From Alphaproteobacteria bacterium (lineage in GTDB: Bacteria; Pseudomonadota; Alphaproteobacteria; UBA6615): a stretch of 64,000 nt of DNA. Where the stretch lies: the NCBI GenBank assembly GCA_021774445.1, contig JAJFJA010000015.1, forward strand, positions 248,001-312,000, in the 5' to 3' direction. The position numbers and the translations under genes were made by a program. Below the pieces are notes generated by a model. The model was not told the DNA's origin. It ran no database searches and saw only the letters and a program-made list of their open reading frames with translations. This document shows, in pieces, positions 43,962 through 51,220 of the stretch (position 1 is the stretch's first letter; the number at the start of each line of letters is the position of its first letter).

Positions 43962-46225
43962 CGAATTCTGAAACGGGCCTGAAGGAACGTCAGTTCAAGA
44001 TTGTTGGTACGCGCCCGTTGCGGCCGGATGGCATCGACAAGGTAACCGGTCGGGCGCGTTTCGGTGCCGATATGGCGGCGCCGGGCATGCTGGTCGGCAA
44101 AATTCTCCGGAGCCCCCATGCCCATGCCCGGATCCGCAGCATCGATGCGACGAAGGCGCTGGTGCTGCCAGGTGTGAAAGCCGTCGTCACGCACGAAGAT
44201 TTTGCCGAGGTTGGTGCGGACCTGCAGGATGTGCTGGAAAATGTGATGGCCCAGGACAAGGCGCTTTACGACGGCCATGCCGTGGCTGCCGTTGCGGCGA
44301 TTAGTGCCGGGGTCGCCCGTAAGGCGCTGCGGTTGATCGAGGTCGATTACGAGATCCTGCCGCACGTCACCGACGTTGAAGCGGCGATGGCTGCGGAAGC
44401 CCCGGTGCTGCATGACGATATCGTCACGTCGGGCGTCGAACCGGCCCCGAAGACGCCGTCAAATGTCGTGCATCGGCACGAATTCGGCCACGGCGATGTG
44501 GCTGAAGGGTTGGCGCAAGCCGATGTCGTGATCGAACACGACTTCAAGACGGCGGCGACCCACCAGGGCTACATCGAACCGCATGCGTGCGTCGGCAGTG
44601 TGGGCCCCGACGGTCAAGGCGAATTGTGGTGCTGTACGCAAGGGCATTTCTGGGTGCGCAACACCTGTGCCGCCCTGCTCGGCATGGATGTGTCGCATCT
44701 GCGGGTTACCGCATCGGAGATCGGCGGCGGGTTTGGCGGCAAGACGACCGTCTTCATCGATCCGGTGGCGCTGGCGCTGTCACGCAAGGCCGGGCGGCCG
44801 GTGAAAATCGTGATGAGCCGGGAGGAAGTATTCCGCGCGTCCGGCCCGACTTCCAGCACGGCGATGACGGTCAAAATCGGCGTGCGTCGGGACGGACGGA
44901 TCACCGCCGGCGAGGCGGTGCTGAAGTTCCAGGGCGGGGCTTTCGCCGGGTCGCCGGTTGATTTGGGGGCGATGACGGCCTTCGCTTGCTACGATCTGGA
45001 GCACGTCAAGACCGTGGCCTATGACGTCGTCACCAATCGTCCGAAACAAGCCGCCTACCGGGCGCCGGGCGCGCCGATGGCCGCGTTCGCGGTCGAGAGC
45101 GTTATCGACGAGCTTGCCAGCAAGATCGGCATGGATCCGATCGAGTTGCGGCTGAAAAATGCCGTGGAAAATGGGTCGCAGTCCTCATATGGCCCCAAAT
45201 TCGGCCCGGTCGGGCTGGTAGAAACCTTGGTGGCGGCGCGGGAACACGAACATTACACTGCCCCCTTGGGCGCCAATCAGGGGCGCGGCATTGCCAGCGG
45301 GTTCTGGTTCAATTTCGGCGGCCAGACTTGCGTATCGCTCAACATCAATGCCGATGGCAGTGTGGCGCTCGCGGTGGGTACGCCGGATATCGGCGGCTCG
45401 CGCGCCTCAATGGGTCAGATGGCGGCGGAGGAACTTGGCATCGGTTATGATAAGGTCCGAACGATCGTCGCCGATACCGCCTCGCTTGGTTACAACGATA
45501 TTTCCGAGGGTAGCCGCGTGACCTTCTCGACCGGCCTGGCGACGATACAGGCGGCGCGGGATGCCATCGGCAAGCTGTGCGGTCGTGCGGCGCAGACCTG
45601 GGGGATTTCGCCCGATGCGGTGGTTTGGGAGGATGGCTACGCTCGGCCGGCCGGCGCCAATGCCGGCGAGTTTCCACCGTTGTCACTGGCCGAGATCGCC
45701 GAGACGGCGGCGAAGACCGGCGGGCCGATCGCCGGTCACTGCGAGGTTAATGCCGCGGGTGCGGGCGTGAGTTTCGCGACCCATCTGGTCGATGCGGAGG
45801 TGGACCCGGAGACGGGCAGAGCGAAGATCCTGCGCTATACCGTGGTGCAGGATGCCGGCAAGGCGATCCATCCCAGCTACGTTGAAGGACAGTATCAAGG
45901 TGGCGCGGTGCAAGGCGTCGGCTGGGCGCTGAACGAGGAGTATATCTATGGCGAGGATGGGCGGCTGCAGAATCCGAGCTTCCTGGACTATCGCATACCC
46001 GTCGCGTCCGACCTGCCGATGATCGACACGGTGATCGTGGAGGTACCGAACCCAGGCCACCCTTATGGCGTGCGGGGTGTCGGTGAGACCTCTATCGTGC
46101 CGCCGCTGGCGGCAATCGCCAACGCGGTATCGGCCGCCGCGGGGGTTCGTTTGACCGAACTGCCGATGTCGCCGCCGCGGGTGCTGCGCGGGATCGACGA
46201 AGCAGCGGCGAACGGCAAGGCGTGA
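43958..46225 (+). CDS. Molybdenum hydroxylase large subunit (molybdopterin-binding)
   Basis: 755 aa. 'SEIGGGFGGKT' near residue 252 binds the cofactor, and 'GVRGVGETSIVPP' near 706 contains the catalytic glutamate. The active-site loop reads AAYRAPGAP near 366, without the cysteine found in true CO dehydrogenases (AYRCSFR). It is therefore a hydroxylase of the xanthine/aldehyde/N-heterocycle type rather than a CO dehydrogenase. It inserts water-derived oxygen at an electron-poor carbon. Starts with ATGA overlapping the small subunit. Confidence 0.9.
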   Translation: MTNSETGLKERQFKIVGTRPLRPDGIDKVTGRARFGADMAAPGMLVGKILRSPHAHARIRSIDATKALVLPGVKAVVTHEDFAEVGADLQDVLENVMAQDKALYDGHAVAAVAAISAGVARKALRLIEVDYEILPHVTDVEAAMAAEAPVLHDDIVTSGVEPAPKTPSNVVHRHEFGHGDVAEGLAQADVVIEHDFKTAATHQGYIEPHACVGSVGPDGQGELWCCTQGHFWVRNTCAALLGMDVSHLRVTASEIGGGFGGKTTVFIDPVALALSRKAGRPVKIVMSREEVFRASGPTSSTAMTVKIGVRRDGRITAGEAVLKFQGGAFAGSPVDLGAMTAFACYDLEHVKTVAYDVVTNRPKQAAYRAPGAPMAAFAVESVIDELASKIGMDPIELRLKNAVENGSQSSYGPKFGPVGLVETLVAAREHEHYTAPLGANQGRGIASGFWFNFGGQTCVSLNINADGSVALAVGTPDIGGSRASMGQMAAEELGIGYDKVRTIVADTASLGYNDISEGSRVTFSTGLATIQAARDAIGKLCGRAAQTWGISPDAVVWEDGYARPAGANAGEFPPLSLAEIAETAAKTGGPIAGHCEVNAAGAGVSFATHLVDAEVDPETGRAKILRYTVVQDAGKAIHPSYVEGQYQGGAVQGVGWALNEEYIYGEDGRLQNPSFLDYRIPVASDLPMIDTVIVEVPNPGHPYGVRGVGETSIVPPLAAIANAVSAAAGVRLTELPMSPPRVLRGIDEAAANGKA

Positions 46226-46229
46226 GGCG

Positions 46230-46475
46230 GTGGTTAAGGTGATGCTCGGGGGGCCGCTGAGGAGTGCCGCCGGGGGCGCCGCTCAGGTCGATGTCGAGGC
46301 CGTGAATATTCGCGAGCTGCTGACCGGTCTGGGCGATGCCCATCCGAAACTGAAGCCGATTATCGACAAGGGCGTGGCGGTGTCGATCGACGGTCAGATC
46401 TATCGCGACGCTTGGTTTCAGCCGATATCGCCGGACAGCGAGGTGCATGTCTTGATGCCGCTGGCCGGCGGGTAA
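46230..46475 (+). CDS. MoaD/ThiS-like sulfur carrier protein
   Basis: 81 aa beta-grasp protein ending in Gly-Gly, the residues thiocarboxylated in MoaD and ThiS. 'VNIRELLTGLGDAHPKLKPI' and 'GQIYRDAWFQPISPDSEVHVLMPLAGG' fit the fold (the latter's last 20 residues cover the final strand). The start is a GTG 4 bp after the hydroxylase large subunit. This suggests a dedicated sulfur donor, either for molybdopterin synthesis or for another sulfur transfer tied to this enzyme. No MoaE or activating enzyme is nearby. Confidence 0.8.
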   Translation: MVKVMLGGPLRSAAGGAAQVDVEAVNIRELLTGLGDAHPKLKPIIDKGVAVSIDGQIYRDAWFQPISPDSEVHVLMPLAGG

Positions 46476-46490
46476 ACCTAGAGAAGAGGC

Positions 46491-47459
46491 ATGACGACGG
46501 AACTTCCGCTTACGGCCGGTTGGCGGCCACATCCGCGCTACCCCGATCCGGCGATCGAAACCCTGGACGATCGGTTCGCGCCCTACCGTATCTTCAGCGC
46601 GGCGGTGGAGCGCTTGTATACCGGGTGTCGATGGGCCGAAGGGCCGGTTTGGTTCGGTGACGGGCGATATCTGTTGTGGAGCGATATTCCGAACAACAGG
46701 ATCCTCAAGTGGGAGGAAGAGACCGGCGCCGTCAGCGTTTTTCGCCGGCCGTCGGATTTTGCCAACGGCAATACCCGCGATCGGCAAGGTCGGTTGGTTA
46801 CCTGCGAGCATGGCGGGCGGCGGGTGACCCGTACGGAATATGACGGCACGATCACGGTGTTGGCGGACAATTGGCAGGGCAAGAAGCTGAACTCGCCGAA
46901 CGACGTGGTGGTCAAGTCGGACGGCTCGGTGTGGTTCACTGATCCGCCGTTCGGCATCCTGGGTCGTTACGAGGGGCATAAGGCCGAGCCGGAGGTTGGC
47001 CACGCGGTCTATCGCGTCGACGGGGACAGCGGCGCACTGACGATCGTGGCGGACGATATCTTGGGGCCGAACGGACTTTGTTTCTCGCCGGACGAGCAAA
47101 TCCTTTATGTGGTCGAATCGCGTGGTGAACCTTACCGCAAGATCCTGGCCTATGACGTGGCCGATAATGGCGCGGAAATCCGCAATAAGCGGGTGTTGAT
47201 CGATGCCGGGCCGGATGGCGCGCCGGACGGTATGCGCTGCGATGTCGATGGCAATTTGTGGTGCGGGTGGGGGATGTCCGAGGCCCTCGACGGGGTGATG
47301 GTGTTTGCGCCCGATGGCACAAAGATCGGCCGCATCGGGTTGCCGGAGCGTTGTGCCAATGTCTGTTTCGGCGGATCGGAGCGCAACCGCTTGTTCATGG
47401 CGGCGAGTCAATCGCTATACGCGCTTTATGTGAATACCCAAGGTGTGAAGGGCGGCTAA
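46491..47459 (+). CDS. SMP-30/gluconolactonase/LRE family protein
   Basis: 322 aa six-bladed beta-propeller. 'GPVWFGDGRYLLWSDIPNNR' near residue 52 (metal-ligand Glu just before), 'KLNSPNDVVVKSDGSVWFTD' near 127 and 'GPNGLCFSPDEQILYV' near 190 carry the Asn/Asp ligands of the calcium or zinc site. Family members hydrolyse lactones. It follows the sulfur carrier by 15 bp. A lactone or similar ring-opened product of the hydroxylated substrate is plausible. Confidence 0.87.
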   Translation: MTTELPLTAGWRPHPRYPDPAIETLDDRFAPYRIFSAAVERLYTGCRWAEGPVWFGDGRYLLWSDIPNNRILKWEEETGAVSVFRRPSDFANGNTRDRQGRLVTCEHGGRRVTRTEYDGTITVLADNWQGKKLNSPNDVVVKSDGSVWFTDPPFGILGRYEGHKAEPEVGHAVYRVDGDSGALTIVADDILGPNGLCFSPDEQILYVVESRGEPYRKILAYDVADNGAEIRNKRVLIDAGPDGAPDGMRCDVDGNLWCGWGMSEALDGVMVFAPDGTKIGRIGLPERCANVCFGGSERNRLFMAASQSLYALYVNTQGVKGG

Positions 47460-47479
47460 GTTCGCGGGACAGGAACGAG

Positions 47480-48352
47480 ATGGTTGAGCTCAATTTCAAG
47501 CAGGAATTGGTCGCGGCGTTCGGGCAGCCGATTGCGGAGAACCCGACGCAGGTGATGATCGAAGCGGCGTTCCGGCACCACGATCTGGCCTGGCGCTATT
47601 TGACGATCGAGGTGGCGCCGGATGGCCTGGCGGACGCCGTGCGCGGCGCCCGGGCGATGGGGTTTGCCGGTTTCAACTGCACGATTCCACACAAGTTGGC
47701 GGTTATCGAGCATCTGGACGGCCTGGGGGAGTCGGCGGCACTGATGGGCGCGGTGAACTGTGTCGTACGGCGGGGCGATCAGATGATCGGCGAGAACACC
47801 GATGGCAAAGGGTTCGTCGATGCGCTGCGTCTCCACGCCGATCCCAAGGACAAGTCGGTCGTGATCTTCGGCGCCGGCGGGGCGGCGCGGGCGATTTCGG
47901 TGGAAATGGCGTTGGCGGGCGCCCGCCATATGCAGATCGTCAACCGGACCGTGGGACGGGGCGAAGACCTGGTGGCGCTGCTCAACGGCAAGGTGCGTGA
48001 GCGCTGCGGCGGCGGCTTGACCGCGACCTTCGAGCCCTGGGAGGGGGACTACCGCGTGGCGGCGGACACCGACGTGGTCGTCAACGCTACCTCGATCGGG
48101 CTGTATCCGGATGTGGCGGCGCGTCTGGCGCTGGATATGGACAGCCTGCGTGCCGGGCAGATCGTCGCCGATGTGATCCCCAATCCGCCCCGAACTCGGC
48201 TGATCCGGGAAGCGAAGCCCAAGGGGTGTACGGTTATCGACGGCCTTGGCATGCTGGTGGGGCAGGGTGCCATCGGTATCCAGTACTGGACCGGGATCAC
48301 GCCGGACATGCCGGTCATGCGGCGGGCCCTGGAGGAGATCTTCGGCGGCTGA
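47480..48352 (+). CDS. Shikimate dehydrogenase-like NAD(P) oxidoreductase
   Basis: 290 aa AroE family. The catalytic lysine is in 'NCTIPHK' near residue 71 and the aspartate in 'GENTDGKGF' near 106. The nucleotide site is 'FGAGGAARAI' near 131 with 'NRT' following, which leans to NADP. At the N-terminus the usual 'HSxSP' substrate-binding motif reads AENPTQ, so one serine is lost and the other is threonine at best. That argues against housekeeping shikimate synthesis and for a catabolic relative acting on another hydroxy acid. Last gene of the cluster. Confidence 0.85.
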   Translation: MVELNFKQELVAAFGQPIAENPTQVMIEAAFRHHDLAWRYLTIEVAPDGLADAVRGARAMGFAGFNCTIPHKLAVIEHLDGLGESAALMGAVNCVVRRGDQMIGENTDGKGFVDALRLHADPKDKSVVIFGAGGAARAISVEMALAGARHMQIVNRTVGRGEDLVALLNGKVRERCGGGLTATFEPWEGDYRVAADTDVVVNATSIGLYPDVAARLALDMDSLRAGQIVADVIPNPPRTRLIREAKPKGCTVIDGLGMLVGQGAIGIQYWTGITPDMPVMRRALEEIFGG

Positions 48353-48366
48353 GCCTCGGGCTGCGC

Positions 48367-48963
48367 TTAAGTCTCGTCGAGCAGCCGCAGTCCTTTGAGG
48401 GTGGTCGCCGCCGCCTGCCAGAGATCTTCCTCTTTGCGCACGACCTTGCACATGACATTGAGGCCGATGAGCAGATTTTGCAGGGCGAGCGCCGTTGCGC
48501 GGAGATCTGTATCAGCGTCGATTTCGCCGCGGGCTAAGCCGCGTTCAAGCAATCGTTCAATGCGCGACAGGCTGCCGAGAACCGCGTCGGCCATAACCGC
48601 GCCGAGTTCCTCGTGAACATTGCACAGTTCGGCTACGCTGTTGATCGCCATACAACCGCGGGCTTCCCGGTCCGCCGCCCGTACGCGGCAGACCTCTCGG
48701 AAGGTTCGAGTGAATAGCTTCGGCACGGAAATATCCGGCGTTGCCGTTGCTAGTGCCCGGTCCGGTGAGCGGCTGAAATAGAGGTCCAGCGCTTCCTTGA
48801 ACAGGGATCGACGGCTGCCGAAGGCGTTGTAGAAACTCGATCGCGTAATGCCAAGCTTTTCCGACAGCGCTTTTACGGAGCTGGACTCGTAGCCATGGCG
48901 CCAGATCTCGTTCATCACGAGTTCAACTGCCTCTCCGCGATCGAATTTCGCCGGGCGCGCCAT
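48367..48963 (-). CDS. TetR-family transcriptional regulator
   Basis: 198 aa. N-terminal helix-turn-helix 'SVKALSEKLGITRSSFYNAF' (about residues 24-43) with the usual 'GSRRSLFKEALDLYF' after it; the C-terminal helical domain binds an unknown ligand. The start at 48963 was chosen where the domain begins. Divergent from the DUF1330 and dehalogenase genes, with an inverted repeat between them, so it most likely represses that pair and itself. Confidence 0.9.
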   Translation of the reverse strand: MARPAKFDRGEAVELVMNEIWRHGYESSSVKALSEKLGITRSSFYNAFGSRRSLFKEALDLYFSRSPDRALATATPDISVPKLFTRTFREVCRVRAADREARGCMAINSVAELCNVHEELGAVMADAVLGSLSRIERLLERGLARGEIDADTDLRATALALQNLLIGLNVMCKVVRKEEDLWQAAATTLKGLRLLDET

Positions 48964-49020
48964 CTGACTTCCCTTTCGCGGCGATGCTCGAAGCCGCAAA
49001 GTTATTTTGTTCAGCTATGG

Positions 49021-49045
49021 ACAAAACAGTCTCAATATGTTTTGT
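49021..49045. promoter_or_regulatory. Inverted repeat, likely TetR operator
   Basis: ACAAAACA, nine bases, then TGTTTTGT: perfect 8-bp arms. A third related half-site, TTTTGTTC, lies about 10 bp to the left (near 49004), so the repressor may bind as two dimers. It sits 58 bp from the TetR start and 53 bp from the DUF1330 start. Confidence 0.65.
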
Positions 49046-49097
49046 ACATATATGGCTAAAACCGGCCATCGTCAATACAGGCCCGTGGGAGGTGTCA

Positions 49098-49388
49098 ATG
49101 ACCGCATTCTTCATCGCAGCAACATCGATCAAGGATATGGAAAAATTCCAGAAATATGCTGCTGAGGCAGGGAAAACCCTCGCGCCCTATGGCGGCGAAC
49201 TGGTGCTACGGGGCAAGGCCGAAAAGACGCTGGTCGGTCATGCTGAGCATCAGGCTGTCGGTGTTGTCAGATTTGCCGACATGGACGCACTGAACAACTG
49301 GTACCAGTCGGCGGCCTATCAGGCGCTGATACCCCTGCGGGAGTCGGCGGCAGACATGACCCTGACCGCCTACAACGAGCCGGCCTAA
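49098..49388 (+). CDS. DUF1330 family protein
   Basis: 96 aa, normal length for this dimeric alpha-beta barrel family. 'DMEKFQKYAAEAGKTLAPYGGELVLRG' (its first 20 residues start near 13) and 'VVRFADMDALNNWYQSAAYQAL' are the usual segments. The family includes proteins resembling small monooxygenases, but no general activity is established. The ATG has GGGAGGTGTCA upstream. Probably cotranscribed with the dehalogenase 74 bp downstream. Confidence 0.85.
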   Translation: MTAFFIAATSIKDMEKFQKYAAEAGKTLAPYGGELVLRGKAEKTLVGHAEHQAVGVVRFADMDALNNWYQSAAYQALIPLRESAADMTLTAYNEPA

Positions 49389-49462
49389 GCCGCCCGCTCC
49401 AACGCCAAGTCACGTAGAGAGCCGAAACCCGGCGCGCTTATGCCGCGCCGAAAGGAGATATC

Positions 49463-50461
49463 ATGTCTGTCAAGTTGCTCACGCCGGTAGGCCTCTCAAT
49501 GGCCGTTGCAGTGTTGGCCGGTGCGCTGTTCAGCCCGGCGACGGCCGGCGAAGAGGTCGCGCACAAGCTGCCGTTGCCGCAAATCTCGGAAGACTCGGAC
49601 ATTCCGCGGCGGAGCGTCGACGTTTTGGGCAGCACCATGTCCTATCTGGAAACGGGTAGTGGCAGCCCGGTGATCTTCATCCATGGCAATCCCACATCGG
49701 CCTATTTATGGCGGAATGTGATGCCCTATGTGGCTGGGTCAAATCGCGCTATTGCAGTCGATCTCATCGGGATGGGCGCTTCTGGAAAACCCGATATCGA
49801 TTATAGTTTCGCTGACCACTATCGCTATCTAACGGCGTTTCTCGAAACGCTCGACATCGGAAAAGTCACGCTTGTCGCGCATGACTGGGGGGTGGCATTA
49901 GCCTGGGAATTTGCACGCCGAAACCCTGATCGAGTCGCCCGGATAGCCTTCATGGAGGGTGTGCTTCCGCCGGCCTTTCCACGTCCAAGCTATGAATCCA
50001 TGGGCGACGAGATGGGCAACATGTTCCGGTCCTTCAAGGACGAGGAGCAGGGGCACGAGCTGGTCATCGAAGGCAACATGTTCGTGGAACAAGTACTGCC
50101 CGCTTTTGTGAACCGTTCGCTGGGTGAAGAGGCACGGCGGATCTATGGGGCGCCATATCTAGAGGAAGCCGATCGCAAACCGACCCTTGCCTGGCCGCGA
50201 GAGGTGCCGATTGCCGGCGAGCCGGCCGCCAACGTTGAGATGCTCGGCGCGGTCGAAGTCTTCATGGGTGAAACCGAAATGCCGGTGTTGTTGGTCTATG
50301 CCGATCCGGGCGTTTTAGTGCCGCCGCAGGCGGTCGATTGGTATGTCAGCAAGATCAAGCGCCTTGAAACGGCGTTTGTCGGTCAGGGCCTACACTTCAT
50401 CCAGGAAGATCAGCCCGATGCTATCGGGCGGGCCCTCAAAGACTGGTTGCGGCGGAACTAG
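49463..50461 (+). CDS. Haloalkane dehalogenase, exported
   Basis: 332 aa alpha/beta hydrolase with a signal peptide (residues 1-28, cleavage near ATAGE). The predicted catalytic set for subfamily II is present: halide-stabilising Asn76 in HGNPTSAYLW, nucleophile Asp141 and Trp142 in AHDWG, catalytic acid Glu165 in 'IAFMEG', base His311 in 'GLHFIQED'. It would cleave carbon-halogen bonds in the periplasm. Ribosome site AAAGGAG. An epoxide hydrolase would usually have tyrosines in the cap instead. Confidence 0.87.
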   Translation: MSVKLLTPVGLSMAVAVLAGALFSPATAGEEVAHKLPLPQISEDSDIPRRSVDVLGSTMSYLETGSGSPVIFIHGNPTSAYLWRNVMPYVAGSNRAIAVDLIGMGASGKPDIDYSFADHYRYLTAFLETLDIGKVTLVAHDWGVALAWEFARRNPDRVARIAFMEGVLPPAFPRPSYESMGDEMGNMFRSFKDEEQGHELVIEGNMFVEQVLPAFVNRSLGEEARRIYGAPYLEEADRKPTLAWPREVPIAGEPAANVEMLGAVEVFMGETEMPVLLVYADPGVLVPPQAVDWYVSKIKRLETAFVGQGLHFIQEDQPDAIGRALKDWLRRN

Positions 50462-50471
50462 GCTTAAATAC

Positions 50472-50855
50472 TCAGCTCTCGTCCCATGGTTGCCGGGTTT
50501 GTTGATAAGGTTTGTGAGTCGGTGAAAACATCGAGGGATCGTCCAGCGTGCCTACTGTCAGCATGATCAAATCCTGCGCCATCGACGTCGCCTTGTAGAT
50601 CGGCGAGCCGCAGTCCGGGCAGAACGCGATCTCGAGATCGTTGCCGGCGGCCGATTTTCGGCGGTGCACCGTCGGTTGGCCCAGGAGCGTGAGCCGCGCG
50701 CGTTTGATGACATACTGCGGCAGATTGCCGGCACCCGAAATCTTCTGGCAGTCTAGGCAGTAGCATTGCACACCTAATTCGGCGTCGCCTGTGAAGGCAT
50801 AGCGGACAGCGCCGCAAAGGCAGCCTCCAGTCTTTTCCACTTCTTCGTCCGACAT
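50472..50855 (-). CDS. GFA-domain (CENP-V type) zinc protein
   Basis: 127 aa. Zinc ligands lie in 'GGCLCGAVRY' near residue 11, 'CYCLDCQK' near 32 and 'FCPDCGSPIY' near 80. The family is named after glutathione-dependent formaldehyde-activating enzyme; most members have no proven reaction. The ATG at 50855 was chosen with GTAGGAGAC 6 bp upstream; ATG 50861 or GTG 50876 are possible. Its stop is 10 bp from the convergent dehalogenase stop. Confidence 0.82.
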   Translation of the reverse strand: MSDEEVEKTGGCLCGAVRYAFTGDAELGVQCYCLDCQKISGAGNLPQYVIKRARLTLLGQPTVHRRKSAAGNDLEIAFCPDCGSPIYKATSMAQDLIMLTVGTLDDPSMFSPTHKPYQQTRQPWDES

Positions 50856-50876
50856 CAACATGTCTCCTACGCTCAC

Positions 50877-50890
50877 GTATCAAATGATAC
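50877..50890. promoter_or_regulatory. 14-bp palindrome upstream of the GFA gene
   Basis: GTATCAAATGATAC (arms GTATCA and TGATAC around AA) lies 22 bp upstream of the chosen start, where a repressor site or promoter element would be. Its protein is unknown. Confidence 0.4.
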
Positions 50891-51027
50891 CGAAAAAACG
50901 AGCGTCGTACGAATAGTGCGCCGGCAGGCGGTTTCAAGCGCCAGAATTGGGCTCCATGCAGAAGTGGCATCCTGCTGGATTAATAGGGCCTGAACCTAGG
51001 CACCTCCGGAGCGAGATGAATCGACAG

Positions 51028-51062
51028 GGCAGCAGGCACTTGGAGGTGCCTGCTGCCTTTTT
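51028..51062 (+). terminator. Strong rho-independent terminator with competing upstream pairing
   Basis: Perfect 12-bp stem: GGCAGCAGGCAC (51028-51039), loop of six, GTGCCTGCTGCC (51046-51057), then TTTTTC. The upstream 10-mer AGGCACCTCC (50998-51007) is exactly complementary to GGAGGTGCCT (51042-51051), and that pairing would break the terminator stem. This is the architecture of an attenuator or of a small structured RNA ending here. No gene on the plus strand ends nearby other than the dehalogenase 570 bp to the left. Confidence 0.75.
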
Positions 51063-51220
51063 CGATTTGGCTGCTTCCGGTGTAAAGCGACCTCGATCCC
51101 GCCACCTGTGGAGACCTGGGCGCCGCGGTCCGATTGACTTTATCAACCGTTTAGTTGAAACTCGCCCAAATCGACGCGCTTTCGACCTCTGGGGCGAAGC
51201 GGAATTGTGGCGAGTTCTCA

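Noticed and set aside
43958..46225. Assignment of the molybdenum hydroxylase as an aerobic CO dehydrogenase
   Set aside because: The active-site loop reads AYRAPGAP and lacks the cysteine of the AYRCSFR loop in true CO dehydrogenases.
49430..49450. 7-bp stem (CGGCGCG and CGCGCCG) before the dehalogenase ribosome site as a regulatory switch
   Set aside because: The stem does not cover the ribosome site and no competing pairing is visible; short GC stems are common here.
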